From Pseudomonas protegens (GTDB taxonomy: Bacteria > Pseudomonadota > Gammaproteobacteria > Pseudomonadales > Pseudomonadaceae): a stretch of DNA of 33,345 bases. Position numbers and translations under genes: made by a program. The DNA is taken from the NCBI RefSeq assembly GCF_003732485.1, contig NZ_MOAK01000089.1, positions 27,243 to 60,587 on the forward strand, read 5' to 3'. The notes under the pieces were generated by a model. That model was not told where the DNA came from and did no database searches. It saw nothing but the letters and a program-made list of their open reading frames with translations. This document shows, piece by piece, positions 8,895 through 18,259 of the stretch (positions within the stretch are counted from its first letter, which is position 1; each line of letters opens with the position of its first letter).

Positions 8895-9235
8895 GCGTGG
8901 CGACTCAACAGCAGCACGCCACCGATTACCAGGGCCACGCCGAGCCAATGGCGGCGGTCGATGGGCTCATGGAAGACCAAGCGCGCGATCAGGGTGATGA
9001 ACACGAAGTTCAGGCTGAGCATCGGGTAGGCCACGCCCACCTCCATGCGTTGCAGCACCAGGAGCCACACCAGCAGGCCCAGGCCGAGGCTGAACAGGGC
9101 CAGCCACAGCCAGCCGGAACGCAGTTTTTGCAGGATGCCGGAAGGCTGGTCACGCCAGCTTTCCACGGCAAACTTCTGCGCCACCTGGCCCAGGCAGGTC
9201 AGCCCGCAGGCAAGCAAGAGCAACAACAGACTCAT
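8891..9235 (-). CDS. arnE: Undecaprenyl-phosphate-Ara4N flippase subunit ArnE
   Basis: 114 aa, four predicted membrane helices typical of the small-multidrug-resistance fold, with [15 protein letters not shown] matching the conserved core of ArnE. Partner of ArnF. Overlaps arnT upstream and arnF downstream by 4 bases each (ATGA), so it is coupled in translation to both. Confidence 0.9.
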   Translation of the reverse strand: MSLLLLLLACGLTCLGQVAQKFAVESWRDQPSGILQKLRSGWLWLALFSLGLGLLVWLLVLQRMEVGVAYPMLSLNFVFITLIARLVFHEPIDRRHWLGVALVIGGVLLLSRHA

Positions 9236-10881
9236 GGCTGACTCTGGGGAATGATGAAGATCACGATATTGCCTTGCTCGTAGCGCTTGGCATCCTTGGG
9301 CAGCAGCTCGACTTCATGTTCCTCGTCGCTGCTCTTGACCCGCATCACTACACCGATCGAGCCTTGCTTACGGGCTTGCTCGATCCACGGCTGGACTTGG
9401 TTCAGGTCGACCTTGCGTGCCGCAGTGTCCTCGTAGCCCAGGCCGTATTTCACTTCGCCCTGGGTGTTGTAAAGAGTCACGTCAGGGCGACGCAGACGCC
9501 AGGCCAGCGCGGAAGCCGCGCCCAGGTCGTTGCTCAGCAGGGCTTTGGCCTGACCCAGCTCGGCCACGTGATCGATGATGAACTGGTCGGGAATCTTGTT
9601 GTAGACCACCTTGTTCGGCAGCGCCGCCGGGGCCAGGGCCACCAGCAGGAAGCTGCCCAGGGCCGGGGCGGCCCACAGGCTCAAGGGGCGCATGGCCTGC
9701 AACAGGTTGCTGATGATCCAGCCCAGCAACAGGACGTACACCAGGACCAGATGCTGGGGTTCGTCCACATACACCGGCTTTTTCAGCTGGAAGTACACCA
9801 GGGCCAGCAGGGCCAACAGGCCGGCCAGCAGGTTGAGCACACCATTGAGGCTGACGATCCGGGTCTTGCCGGCGGCCAGACGGTCCACCAGGGTGTGGCC
9901 CATCAGCAGGGCCAGGGGCAGCAGGCACGGCAGGATGTAGGCCGGCAACTTGCCCTTGCTCAGGCTGAAGAACGCCAGGGGCAGCACCAGCCACAGCAGC
10001 AGGAAGCCGCTGCTGTTCAGGCGCCGTTGTTCCCAGGCCTGCTTCAGGCTGGCCGGCAACAGCAGCACCCAGGGCACGCAGAAGCCCACCAGCAATGGCA
10101 GGTAGTACCACCAGGGCGAGGCGTGCTGCGCGTCTTCACCGGCAAAGCGGCGGATGTGCTCGTGCCAGAAGAAGAACCTCCAGTAGTCAGGTTCCTGGGC
10201 ATGCACCGCCAGGGCCCAGGGCAGGCTGACCAGAATCGCCACCAGCACGCCGATACCGCCATAAATCAGCAGCGAACGCAGGCGCTTCTGCCACACCGCG
10301 TAGGGCAGGGCCACCAACACCGGCAGCAGCCAGGCGAGAAAGCCCTTGGTCATGAAGCCCATGCCGCAGGCCAGGCCCAACAGCACCCAGGCGCCGATCT
10401 GTCCGCGTCGGGTCTGGCAGTCGAAGGTGAACCACAGTGCCACCAGGCTCAGGTTGACCCAGAAGGTGAACTGCGGATCGAGGTTGGCGTAGCCGGCTTG
10501 CAGCGCCACCACGGTAAAACTCATGTAGAGCAGGGCGCTGGCCAGGCTCTTGCGCGGATCGTTCCACAGGCGCCGGGCCAACAGATAGGCCAGGACCACG
10601 CTGAGGCCGGTGCTCAGGGCCGAGGCCACGCGCACGCCAAACAGGTTGTCGCCAAACAGCGCCTGGCCGATGGCGATCATCCAATAACCGGCCACGGGTT
10701 TCTCGAAATAGCGAATGCCCATGAAGTGCGGCGACGCCCATTTGCCGCTCAGGAGCATTTCCTGGCTGATCTGCGCGTAACGGGTTTCATCGGGAATCCA
10801 CAGGCCGTGGGTGGCCATGGGCAACAGGTAGAACAGGCCGAAAGCGATCAGCAGCAGCGGCAGCGCCCAACGTCTGGTCAT
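9232..10881 (-). CDS. arnT: Lipid A 4-amino-4-deoxy-L-arabinose transferase ArnT
   Basis: 549 aa GT83 enzyme in the inner membrane, active on the periplasmic face; it transfers L-Ara4N from undecaprenyl phosphate to lipid A phosphates, lowering negative charge and giving resistance to polymyxins and cationic peptides. The first periplasmic loop has [16 protein letters not shown] with Asp31-Glu32, and a second loop carries [11 protein letters not shown], both hallmarks of ArnT. A dozen hydrophobic segments precede a C-terminal periplasmic domain, as in the family. Overlaps arnD and arnE by 4 bases each. Confidence 0.95.
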   Translation of the reverse strand: MTRRWALPLLLIAFGLFYLLPMATHGLWIPDETRYAQISQEMLLSGKWASPHFMGIRYFEKPVAGYWMIAIGQALFGDNLFGVRVASALSTGLSVVLAYLLARRLWNDPRKSLASALLYMSFTVVALQAGYANLDPQFTFWVNLSLVALWFTFDCQTRRGQIGAWVLLGLACGMGFMTKGFLAWLLPVLVALPYAVWQKRLRSLLIYGGIGVLVAILVSLPWALAVHAQEPDYWRFFFWHEHIRRFAGEDAQHASPWWYYLPLLVGFCVPWVLLLPASLKQAWEQRRLNSSGFLLLWLVLPLAFFSLSKGKLPAYILPCLLPLALLMGHTLVDRLAAGKTRIVSLNGVLNLLAGLLALLALVYFQLKKPVYVDEPQHLVLVYVLLLGWIISNLLQAMRPLSLWAAPALGSFLLVALAPAALPNKVVYNKIPDQFIIDHVAELGQAKALLSNDLGAASALAWRLRRPDVTLYNTQGEVKYGLGYEDTAARKVDLNQVQPWIEQARKQGSIGVVMRVKSSDEEHEVELLPKDAKRYEQGNIVIFIIPQSQP

Positions 10882-11762
10882 GCGCCTTGCACTCCCAGCC
10901 AGCCTTCACGGCCTTCCAGCGCGCCACGCACGACTTTGCCCGCGGGCAGGTTGGCGAGGTCCGCCGGGAGCATGTCCCCCAAGGGTTGGAAGTGGATGTC
11001 GCGTTGCTTGGCGCTGGCCAGCAATTGGCGGAAATCGTTGGCCATGAGAATCCCTTCTACTTCTGCATGCACGGTATAGACGTTGAGTTTGTTCGGACTG
11101 AACCGGTCGAGGATGTAGCGGTTGAAATCCTTGGCGGCCACCACCGGCCCGACCACTTCGTCGAAGGTCGGCAGGTCCACTGGAATCTGTGGTGCGCCCA
11201 GGCTGCCGTCCGCCAGTTGTGGCTGGAACAGGCTCTGGCCGCGGCAGTCGCTGTTGTAGCGAAAGCCGAACTGTTGCTTGGCTTCGATGACGCGTTCATC
11301 GGCGCGCCAACCGGCAGACGCCGAGCAGCTCACCGCTTGCCCGAGAATATCGTTGAGGCTGTCGACGCCACGGCGGATCTGTTCGATCAGCTGTGCCTGA
11401 CTCCAGCGCCCGGTGTTGGCCTGCCAGCCGTGGTGATCCCAGGCGTGCAGGCCGACTTCATGGCCGGCGGCCAGGGTCTGGCGCATCAGATGCCCCAGGT
11501 CCCGGCCAATGGGTTTGCCCGGCCAGGCAGTGCCGGCCAGGAGAATGTCCCAGCCGTACAGGCCCGCGGCATTGGATCGCAGCATTTTCCAGAGGAACTG
11601 CGGACGGATCAGGCGCCACAGGTGGCGCCCCATGTTGTCCGGCCCGACGCTGAAGAAGAACGTGGCCTTGACCCCGGCTTCGTCCAGCGATTCGAGCAGC
11701 CGCGGCACCCCCTCCCGGGTGCCGCGGTAGGTATCGACATCAATGCGCAGACCTGCCTGCAT
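10878..11762 (-). CDS. arnD: Undecaprenyl-phosphate-Ara4FN deformylase ArnD
   Basis: 294 aa. Removes the formyl group from undecaprenyl-phosphate-Ara4FN at the inner membrane, which makes the pathway irreversible. NodB-type polysaccharide deacetylase fold: metal-binding Asp in IDVDTYRG (Asp8/Asp10) and the His pair in [10 protein letters not shown] (His106, His110). Starts one base inside the arnA stop (TGATG in reverse sense) and overlaps arnT by 4 bases. Confidence 0.93.
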   Translation of the reverse strand: MQAGLRIDVDTYRGTREGVPRLLESLDEAGVKATFFFSVGPDNMGRHLWRLIRPQFLWKMLRSNAAGLYGWDILLAGTAWPGKPIGRDLGHLMRQTLAAGHEVGLHAWDHHGWQANTGRWSQAQLIEQIRRGVDSLNDILGQAVSCSASAGWRADERVIEAKQQFGFRYNSDCRGQSLFQPQLADGSLGAPQIPVDLPTFDEVVGPVVAAKDFNRYILDRFSPNKLNVYTVHAEVEGILMANDFRQLLASAKQRDIHFQPLGDMLPADLANLPAGKVVRGALEGREGWLGVQGA

Positions 11763-13768
11763 CAGCGAGCTTCTTCTTTGGAACGATCGGCGATTTCCAG
11801 CATGGCTTCACGCAGGAAGAAGTCCAGGGTGTTGCCGATGGTTTGGCTCATCTCCACGGTTGGTTCCCAGTTCAGCAGGCGCTTGGCGTTGGCGATGCTC
11901 GGCTTGCGGTGTTCCACGTCCTGGTAGCCGGCACCGTAGAACGCCTTGCTCTCGACGTCGCGGAAACCGGCGAACGGCGGGAAGTTGCTGCGCAGCGGGT
12001 GCGCTTCGAACTGACGCAGCAGTTCTTCGCCCAGCTGACGGATGCTGGCTTCGTTGTCCGGGTTGCCGATGTTGATGATCTGGCCGTTGCAGCAGTCGTT
12101 GTCGTTGTCGACGATGCGTGCCAAGGCTTCGATGCCGTCGGCGATGTCAGTGAAGCAACGCTTCTGCTCGCCACCGTCGAACAGACGGATCGGCGTGCCT
12201 TCCACCAGGTTGAGGATCAGCTGGGTAATGGCACGGGAGCTGCCGATACGGGCCGAGTCCAGACGGTCCAGGCGCGGGCCCATCCAGTTGAACGGACGGA
12301 ACAGGGTGAAGTTCAGGCCCTTGGCGCCGTAAGCCCAGATCACCCGGTCCAGCAGTTGCTTGGACACCGAGTAGATCCAGCGTTGCTTGTTGATCGGGCC
12401 AACGATCAGGTTGGAAGTGTCTTCGTCGAAGTTCTTGTCCTGGCACATGCCATAGACTTCCGAAGTCGACGGGAAGATCACGCGCTTGTTGTACTTGACG
12501 CAGTAGCGAACCAGCTTGAGGTTCTCTTCGAAGTCCAACTCGAACACGCGCAGCGGGTTGCGGGTGTATTCGATCGGGGTGGCGATGGCCACGAGCGGCA
12601 GGACCACGTCGCACTTCTTGATGTGATATTCGATCCACTCGGAGTGAATGCTGATATCGCCTTCGACGAAGTGGAAGTTCGGATGGCTGCGCAGGCGCTC
12701 GATGGCGTCGGAGCCAATGTCCAGGCCGTAGACGTCGTACTTGTCGTCGCGCAGCAGACGCTCGGACAGGTGGTTACCGATAAAGCCGTTGACACCGAGG
12801 ATCAGCACGCGGGTACGACGCGGCTTGCGCCCGGACTCGGCACCGCGCAGCAGGGAACCATCCACCAGGCCCAGTTCATTGGCCAGTTGCGGGCCGCCCA
12901 GGTACAGGCCGTTGGCGTTGCGCTGGCCGGAGGTGATCACCAGGGAGTCTTCGCCACAGGCGATGCGCAGCGGGTCGACGCTGATGACCCGGCCCGGGGC
13001 CTGGCCTTCGTTGCCTTTTGCAACTTCGGCACTCCAGACAATCAGCTTGTGCTCGCCGACGGCGCAGAAAGCGCCCGGGTACGGTTGAGTGACCGCACGT
13101 ACCAGGTTGAACAGCTCTTCGGCCGGGCGTTTCCACTCCAGCTTGCCGTCTGCGGCGGTACGACGACCGAAGTAGCTGGCCTTGGACTCGTCCTGGGCGG
13201 TCTCGGTGATCTTGCCCTGGGCCAGCGCCGGCAGGGTGTCGCGCAGCAGGCTGGCAGCGGCGTCACGCAGTTTGTGGTGCAGGCTCAGCGCCGTATCGCT
13301 GCGCTCGATGGCTACGCGCTGCTGGGCAATGATGGCGCCGGCATCGGCGCGCTTGACCATGCGATGCAGGGTCACGCCGGTCTCGGTTTCGCCCTTGACC
13401 AGCACCCAGTTGGCCGGTGCGCGGCCACGGTAGTGCGGCAGCAGGGAGCCGTGCAGGTTGAACGCACCCTTGCGAGCGGTGGCCAGCAGGGGTTCGCTCA
13501 GCAGATTGCGGTAGTAGAAGGAGAACAGGTAGTCCGGGTCGAGTTTGCTGATGCGCTCGATCCACAGCGGGTGGTTGGCATCTTCCGGGGCATGCACGGC
13601 AATGCCTTTGCGGGCGCACAGCTGGGCGACGGAGCCGTAGAAGGTGTTCTCCTTGGGATCGTCGGCGTGGGTGAACACGGCAGCGATCTCGTAGCCTGCA
13701 TTGAGCAGGGCTTCGATGCCTGCACAGCCAATATCGTGGTAGGCGAAGACAACAGCTTTATTGCTCAT
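11762..13768 (-). CDS. arnA: Bifunctional UDP-Ara4N formyltransferase / UDP-glucuronate decarboxylase ArnA
   Basis: 668 aa, two cytoplasmic enzymes in one chain. The N-terminal half (about 1-305) is the N10-formyl-THF-dependent formyltransferase; the catalytic set is visible as Asn104 and His106 in [16 protein letters not shown] and Asp142 in KRADAGAI. The C-terminal half (about 318-660) is the NAD+-dependent oxidative decarboxylase with GVNGFIG (325-331), STSEVYG (Ser436, Glu437) and IYSVSK (Tyr466, Lys470). All residues keep a constant offset from the E. coli enzyme. No break or missing residue seen. Overlaps arnC by 4 bases (ATGA). Confidence 0.96.
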   Translation of the reverse strand: MSNKAVVFAYHDIGCAGIEALLNAGYEIAAVFTHADDPKENTFYGSVAQLCARKGIAVHAPEDANHPLWIERISKLDPDYLFSFYYRNLLSEPLLATARKGAFNLHGSLLPHYRGRAPANWVLVKGETETGVTLHRMVKRADAGAIIAQQRVAIERSDTALSLHHKLRDAAASLLRDTLPALAQGKITETAQDESKASYFGRRTAADGKLEWKRPAEELFNLVRAVTQPYPGAFCAVGEHKLIVWSAEVAKGNEGQAPGRVISVDPLRIACGEDSLVITSGQRNANGLYLGGPQLANELGLVDGSLLRGAESGRKPRRTRVLILGVNGFIGNHLSERLLRDDKYDVYGLDIGSDAIERLRSHPNFHFVEGDISIHSEWIEYHIKKCDVVLPLVAIATPIEYTRNPLRVFELDFEENLKLVRYCVKYNKRVIFPSTSEVYGMCQDKNFDEDTSNLIVGPINKQRWIYSVSKQLLDRVIWAYGAKGLNFTLFRPFNWMGPRLDRLDSARIGSSRAITQLILNLVEGTPIRLFDGGEQKRCFTDIADGIEALARIVDNDNDCCNGQIINIGNPDNEASIRQLGEELLRQFEAHPLRSNFPPFAGFRDVESKAFYGAGYQDVEHRKPSIANAKRLLNWEPTVEMSQTIGNTLDFFLREAMLEIADRSKEEAR

Positions 13769-14784
13769 GGCGAAACCTGATCAGTATGAGTGGAAGTTAA
13801 ACCGTCGACAGTGACAGCCGGGGCGGGGACCGCCGGCTGGCTGCGCAAGACTTTTTCGATGAAGAAGCGCGGGCGGGCCCGCACGTCGCTGTACATGCGT
13901 CCCAGGTATTCACCCAAAAGACCCATGCCGATGAATTGGCCACCGGTGAACACGAACAGCACCGCGAACAGCACGAAGGTGCCGTCGCCGGCCCAGGTGG
14001 CGCCGAAGATCAGCCGCAGCACGATCAGCATCAGGGCGAACAGCGCGCCGAGGCCGGCCATGCCGAAGCCGATGATGCTCAGCAGCCGCAGGGGCGTGGT
14101 GGTCATGCAGGTGATCAGGTCGAACATCAGATTGATCAGGCGCATCGGGCTGTACTTGGAGTCGCCGTGCTCGCGCTCGGCGTGCTCCACCAGCACTTCG
14201 GTGGTGTGCCGGGCGAAGCTGTTGGCCAGGATCGGGATAAAGGTACTGCGCTCGGTGCAGGCCAGCATCGCGTCGATGATGGTGCGACGGTAGGCCCGCA
14301 GCATGCAGCCGTAGTCGCTCATGGCCACACCGGTGGAGCGCTGCACGGCCAGGTTGATCAGTTTTGACGGCCAGCGGCGGAAGGCCGAGTCCTGGCGGTT
14401 GTTGCGCACGGTGCCGACCACGTCATAACCGAGCTCGGCCTGGGCCACCAGGCGCGGAATTTCTTCCGGCGGGTTCTGCAGGTCGGCGTCGAGGGTGATG
14501 ACCACATCGCCGCGGCACTGCTCGAAGCCGGCCATGATCGCTGCGTGCTGACCGTAGTTGCGGTTGAGGATCACCGCCACTACCGGGCTGCCTTCACGCT
14601 CGGCGGCTTCCTGCAGGATGTTCGCCGACTCGTCGCGGCTGCCGTCGTCCACCAGGACGATTTCAAACTCGTGCTTGAGCTGGCGGCAGGCCGCCTCGGT
14701 GCGCCGCAGCAGCTCGGGCAGGCTCTGTTCTTCGTTGTAGACCGGAATGACGATCGACACGAACTGGATTGGGTAAGGTTTCAA
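13765..14784 (-). CDS. arnC: Undecaprenyl-phosphate Ara4FN transferase ArnC (likely TTG start)
   Basis: 339 aa GT2 enzyme; transfers Ara4FN from UDP to undecaprenyl phosphate on the cytoplasmic face. Motifs: VIPVYNEE near the N-terminus, VLVDDGS (about 44-50), [11 protein letters not shown] with the metal-binding DAD at 99-101, and two C-terminal membrane helices. There is no ATG or GTG in the right place. TTG at 14784 gives [14 protein letters not shown], which fits the usual Pseudomonas ArnC N-terminus and length, and lies 5 bases after the arnB stop. A CTG at 14793 overlapping that stop (CTGA) is the other option and would add three residues. No strong ribosome site is seen, so initiation probably depends on coupling to arnB. 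Confidence 0.93.
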   Translation of the reverse strand: MKPYPIQFVSIVIPVYNEEQSLPELLRRTEAACRQLKHEFEIVLVDDGSRDESANILQEAAEREGSPVVAVILNRNYGQHAAIMAGFEQCRGDVVITLDADLQNPPEEIPRLVAQAELGYDVVGTVRNNRQDSAFRRWPSKLINLAVQRSTGVAMSDYGCMLRAYRRTIIDAMLACTERSTFIPILANSFARHTTEVLVEHAEREHGDSKYSPMRLINLMFDLITCMTTTPLRLLSIIGFGMAGLGALFALMLIVLRLIFGATWAGDGTFVLFAVLFVFTGGQFIGMGLLGEYLGRMYSDVRARPRFFIEKVLRSQPAVPAPAVTVDGLTSTHTDQVSP

Positions 14785-14789
14785 AGGCT

Positions 14790-15929
14790 TCAGTCCAGGA
14801 GGTTGGCAATGGCACCGGAGACCCGCTCGACATCGTCGAGGGTCATGTCCGGGAACAGTGGAATCGAGCATAGACGCGCCGAGTTCCATTCGGTGTGTGG
14901 TAGCCGCACATCGGGGAAGCGCTGTCGGTAATAGGTATGCAGGTGAGTGGCGATGAAGTGGATGCCGGTGCCGATGTTCTGTTCCTGCAGGCCCTTCATG
15001 AAGGCTTCACGGTCCAGGCCGCAGCGTTCGGCGTCGATACGCAGGATGAACAGGTGCCAGGCGTGCTGCTGCGGGTACTGGGGCAGGTGCAGGGGCTGTA
15101 CCGGCAGACCTTTGAGGCGCTCCAGGTAAGCCTTGGCCAGCACTTCGCGCCGGGCGTTGATCTGGTCCAGGCGCTGCAATTGCACCAGGGCGATGGCGGC
15201 GTTGATGTCTCCCAGGTTGTACTTGAATCCGGGTTCGATCACCTGGGCCTGGGGCTTGCGGCCGTGGGTCAGGCGATCGTAGGCGTCCACGCCCAGGCCG
15301 TGGAACTTGAGCATGCGCACCCGGTCGGCCAGGGCCTGGTCATCGCTGACGAACATCGCACCTTCGGCGCAGGTCATGTTCTTGATGGCGTGGAAGGAGA
15401 AGATCGCCGTGCCCTGGGCGCCGATGGCCCGGCCGCGATAGACAGTACCGGCCGCGTGGGCGGCATCTTCGATCACCGCAATGCCGTGCTTGTCCGCCAG
15501 GGCGTACAGCGGGTCCAGGTCGAAGGCGGCACCGGCATAGTGCACCGGGATGATGGCCTTGGTCCGTGGCGTGATGGCCGCTTCGATGGTGGCTGCGTCG
15601 CTCATCAGGGTGTCGGGGTCGACATCGACGAATACCGGAGTAGCCCCCAGCAGGCAGATCATGTTGGCCGTGGAGACCCAGGTCTGGGACGGGGTGATCA
15701 CTTCGTCGCCGGGGCCAATGCCCAGGGCCAGCAGGGTGATGTGCATGGCGCCGGTGGCCGACGACAGGGCCACGGCATGGCGAGCGCCGACGCGGTCGGC
15801 GAACTGCTGTTCCAGTTCCTGGTTTTTCGGGCCGGTGGTGATCCAGCCGGAGCGCAGAACCTGCTCCACTGCAGCGATCTCTTCGTCGCCAATACTCGGG
15901 CGCGAGAAAGGAAGGAAAGCCTGGTTCAT
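14790..15929 (-). CDS. arnB: UDP-Ara4O aminotransferase ArnB
   Basis: 379 aa PLP-dependent sugar aminotransferase (DegT/DnrJ/EryC1 family); makes UDP-L-Ara4N from UDP-Ara4O with glutamate as amine donor. The PLP-binding lysine is in [14 protein letters not shown] (Lys183), the phosphate-binding SSATGAMH lies at 56-63 and EDAAHAAG at 154-161. First gene of the arn operon: ATG at 15929 is preceded by GAGGT at good spacing, whereas the upstream in-frame extension (to 16028) would not resemble ArnB. Confidence 0.95.
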   Translation of the reverse strand: MNQAFLPFSRPSIGDEEIAAVEQVLRSGWITTGPKNQELEQQFADRVGARHAVALSSATGAMHITLLALGIGPGDEVITPSQTWVSTANMICLLGATPVFVDVDPDTLMSDAATIEAAITPRTKAIIPVHYAGAAFDLDPLYALADKHGIAVIEDAAHAAGTVYRGRAIGAQGTAIFSFHAIKNMTCAEGAMFVSDDQALADRVRMLKFHGLGVDAYDRLTHGRKPQAQVIEPGFKYNLGDINAAIALVQLQRLDQINARREVLAKAYLERLKGLPVQPLHLPQYPQQHAWHLFILRIDAERCGLDREAFMKGLQEQNIGTGIHFIATHLHTYYRQRFPDVRLPHTEWNSARLCSIPLFPDMTLDDVERVSGAIANLLD

Positions 15930-16410
15930 GGTTACCTCGGGTTTAGCGGATGCTGGAAATACGGGGTGATGCGAATGAACGAACGATTGATGGGAAGGGG
16001 GGGCGGTCATGCAGTCATCAAGGCTCATCCAGTTATTGGGCCGGGGTGGCGATCCATGCAGCGTTTGAGTAAAGACGATGTTTGTTAAAAGTAAATGCGG
16101 ATCAAGGTGTTATCTTGGCAACCTGAGAAAGCACTGCGTTTGGCAGGTGGCGTGTTGGTGGCTGAGATTAAGCGGAAAAATGTGAAACGAATATGAAAAA
16201 TAGGGCAAAAGTCCGTTTTTCTGCGGGCCAGACAGCTAGTGTTCAGTTTGTTGTCAAGGTTGTAGCGTGGCGGGGTGCCGGCAGCGCTTTCAAGGGCTTG
16301 AACAAGGGCTTGAAGGAGCGCTTGCGGGGGGCTTTGCACGGTGCCTTGAGCAGGGCCATGAACGGTGCAGGACGCTGCACTCCGGTGTCGTCTCTGGTTT
16401 CGGGGGCAGC
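15930..16410. promoter_or_regulatory. arnB / recombinase intergenic region with an 11-bp-spaced direct repeat
   Basis: A 481-base divergent region without a convincing gene. AT-rich sequence at 16080-16250 contrasts with the GC-rich genes. On the minus strand TTTCAC and TTTCAT lie exactly 11 bases apart (plus strand 16182-16187 and 16193-16198), the spacing of OmpR/PhoB-family response-regulator sites, about 255-270 bases before arnB. Similar TTTCA-type motifs are known for ColR and related polymyxin-response regulators in Pseudomonas; assignment to PmrA, PhoP, ColR or ParR is not possible by eye. I could not fix a confident -35/-10 pair. Confidence 0.45.
16283..16322. repeat. 40-bp palindromic repeat block upstream of the recombinase
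   Basis: The block begins and ends with AGCGCT (16283-16288 and 16317-16322). Between them is a perfect 12-base tandem repeat CAAGGGCTTGAA at 16291-16302 and 16303-16314, each unit containing the dyad CAAG-GG-CTTG. The whole block is roughly symmetrical about 16302. It lies 88 bases before the recombinase ATG, where a regulatory or recombination site could be. Alternatively it could be coding, because the recombinase frame stays open back to a GTG at 16267 (repeat QGLE-QGLE). Confidence 0.6.
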
Positions 16411-17355
16411 ATGACTTCCCAGGAACAACCGGCCGCGGCCGACCGCTCGCACAAGACCAACCCGTTGAGCCTGTACCTGGCGCGCCTGGCCCCCTCCAGC
16501 CAGTCGACCCTGCGTTACGTGCTGCAGGACGCCGCCGACCGCCTGGGTTATGACGAGCTCAACCTTGAGGACATCCCCTGGCATCAACTGCAACCCGAAC
16601 AGGTAACGGCCCTGGTGGCCACATTGCGCCGTGACGGCTATGCCCCGAGCACCTCGTCGCTGTACGTCAATGCCCTGCGCGGGGTGATGAACGAAGCCTG
16701 GCGCAGCAGCCTGATCAGCCAGGACCACCTGCTGAAAATGCGCTCGGTCAAGGCCATGGGCGGTACACGCCTGTCCCGGGGGCGCAATCTCAAGCGCGGC
16801 CTGATCCAGGACCTGATGGCGGTGTGTGCCGCCGACCCGCGCCCCCAGGGCGTGCGCGACGCGGCCATCATTGCGGTGCTCTATGGCTCGGGCATGCGCA
16901 AGTCCGAATCGGTGAACCTGGACCTGGCCCAGGTGGACTTCGCCCAGCGCAGCCTGCAGGTGCTGGCCAAGGGCAACAAGCAACTGATCAAGTATGCCCC
17001 CACCTGGGCCTTCGACAAGCTGCAGGCCTGGCTGGAACTGCGCCGTGCGTACCTGCCCGAAGGCCTGGAGGACGATGCTTTTCTGTTCAACCGGATTCGT
17101 CGCGGCGGTCATATCACCCGTGAACGCATCAGCAAGCACGCCATCTACTACATCGCTCGCCAGCGCGGCGCCCAGGTCGGCGTGCGGATCATGCCCCACG
17201 ACTTTCGTCGTTCGTTCATTACCCGGGTGATCGAGGAGCATGACCTGTCGATCGCCCAGAAGCTGGCGCACCACACCAATATCCAGACCACCGCCAGCTA
17301 TGACATGCGTGACGACAATGAACGGCGCCGGGCCATCGACCGCTTCGACCTGTGA
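16411..17355 (+). CDS. Tyrosine recombinase / phage-type integrase
   Basis: 314 aa. N-terminal SAM-like core-binding domain (about 15-115) and C-terminal catalytic domain (about 125-310). Catalytic set complete: Arg163 in YGSGMRKSES, Lys187 in LAKGNK, His263 and Arg266 in PHDFRRSF, His287 in LAHHTN, nucleophile Tyr297 in TTASYD. It is XerC/XerD-sized, but stands alone: no phage genes, excisionase, tRNA target or partner recombinase within the window. ATG at 16411 is preceded by a GGGGGC stretch; an in-frame GTG 48 codons upstream is possible but unnecessary for the fold. It ends 11 bases from the convergent DUF4880-like gene. Confidence 0.9.
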   Translation: MTSQEQPAAADRSHKTNPLSLYLARLAPSSQSTLRYVLQDAADRLGYDELNLEDIPWHQLQPEQVTALVATLRRDGYAPSTSSLYVNALRGVMNEAWRSSLISQDHLLKMRSVKAMGGTRLSRGRNLKRGLIQDLMAVCAADPRPQGVRDAAIIAVLYGSGMRKSESVNLDLAQVDFAQRSLQVLAKGNKQLIKYAPTWAFDKLQAWLELRRAYLPEGLEDDAFLFNRIRRGGHITRERISKHAIYYIARQRGAQVGVRIMPHDFRRSFITRVIEEHDLSIAQKLAHHTNIQTTASYDMRDDNERRRAIDRFDL

Positions 17356-17366
17356 GTACCGGCCGC

Positions 17367-17579
17367 TCAGGAGGTCGGCAGGGAAGGGGACAGATGCCCG
17401 GTAAAGTCCCAGGCCTCGAGCATTTTGGCGTATTCAAACGCGTGGCTTGGATCGCTCTGCAGCCAGTCTTCGAACGCCCGGCGTTCATCCAGGCTGCAAT
17501 CGGTCTCACGCAGGCGTATGCACCAATGGGCGGCCTGCATCATCAAGTATTCATCTGCTTCGCTGGCAGGACTGTTCAT
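17367..17579 (-). CDS. Orphan FecR N-terminal (DUF4880-like) domain protein
   Basis: A 70-aa protein made of almost nothing but the short domain found at the cytoplasmic N-terminus of FecR-type anti-sigma regulators: AAHWCIRLRETDCSLDERR followed by AFEDWLQSDPSHAFEYAKM. In full-length FecR proteins (about 320 aa) this domain contacts an ECF sigma factor and is followed by a membrane helix and periplasmic sensor; both are absent here and the frame ends cleanly. No sigma factor or TonB receptor is nearby. ATG at 17579 is chosen for AAGGA upstream; an ATG 11 codons earlier (17612) lacks one. A TTGACG (17673-17678, minus strand) could be part of its promoter. Confidence 0.7.
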   Translation of the reverse strand: MNSPASEADEYLMMQAAHWCIRLRETDCSLDERRAFEDWLQSDPSHAFEYAKMLEAWDFTGHLSPSLPTS

Positions 17580-17743
17580 CGCTCTGTCCTTGTTCAAAGT
17601 GGCGCTCGTCATGAAGGAGACGTGCGGCACGTAGAAATCACTTGCAATCTAGAGTGTATAACGAGAAAAAAGCGTCAATTGTTTGCGTGAAATCAGTCAT
17701 TCGTATCGGCGCCCAGGTCTGAGGCAAGGCCGGGATGCTGCTC

Positions 17744-17749
17744 TATAAT
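17744..17749 (+). promoter_or_regulatory. Candidate -10 element for the glucosaminidase gene
   Basis: Consensus TATAAT, 55 bases before the TTG start. The best -35 at 17-base spacing is GAGGCA (17721-17726), only three of six matches, so activity may need an activator. Prediction by eye. Confidence 0.45.
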
Positions 17750-17803
17750 CGGCATGTTTCACCTGTGGCAAATGGAATCGACCAGTCAAATGAGGGAGCA
17801 ATC

Positions 17804-18259
17804 TTGAGCGCAAAACTGTGCAACAACACCCAGGCCGTCACCTTTGTCAGCAAGTACAAGGCGGCTTGCCAGCCGATCGCCGATCAACTGGACCTGCCGG
17901 TGGAAAACATCCTCGGCCTGGCGGCCCAGGAGAGCCAGTACGGCGCCGGACGCATTGCCCGCGAGCTCAACAACTATTTCTCCCTGCATGCCCCGGCGCC
18001 CCTGCAGAGCGGTGCCGAGGCGCCCCAGGGCAACGCCAGCATCAAGGTGGCGAAGTTCGACTCTTTCCAGAAATGCGCCCAGTCCTTCGCCTTGCGCTAT
18101 GGCTCGTCGGTGCGCAGCAAGCGCGACCCGATGGAGTTTGCCCAGGCCCTGGTGCGCAGCGGCTACAACAGCGGCGACGCTGCCACCGGTGGGCGCAACG
18201 GTTTCGCCGAGTACCTGGCGAAGATCATCGTCGCGGTCAGAGGGCGCATGGCGTGCTGA
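17804..18259 (+). CDS. Glucosaminidase-type peptidoglycan hydrolase, probable T6SS effector (Tge2-like)
   Basis: 151 aa, no signal peptide. Lysozyme-like GH73 fold: ILGLAAQESQYGAGRIA carries the predicted catalytic Glu43, followed by NNYFSLHAP and, in the C-terminal half, FDSFQKCAQSFALRYG and AEYLAKIIV, all typical of endo-N-acetylglucosaminidases. A cytoplasmic cell-wall hydrolase without export signal, overlapped by a gene for a secreted lipoprotein-like partner, fits a type VI secretion effector-immunity pair. From memory it matches the P. protegens Tge2 protein; this needs a sequence search. TTG is taken as start because GGGAG lies 5 bases upstream and the in-frame ATG at 17735 precedes or overlaps the -10 box. 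A phage endolysin is the alternative. Confidence 0.75.
   Translation: MSAKLCNNTQAVTFVSKYKAACQPIADQLDLPVENILGLAAQESQYGAGRIARELNNYFSLHAPAPLQSGAEAPQGNASIKVAKFDSFQKCAQSFALRYGSSVRSKRDPMEFAQALVRSGYNSGDAATGGRNGFAEYLAKIIVAVRGRMAC

Noticed and set aside
11843..13780. Plus-strand open frame opposite arnA
   Set aside because: Antisense to a complete ArnA with all catalytic residues; no recognisable domain or ribosome site.
16085..16339. Minus-strand 84-aa open frame in the arn upstream region
   Set aside because: Begins inside the repeat block, has no domain or ribosome site, and covers AT-rich sequence expected to be promoter.
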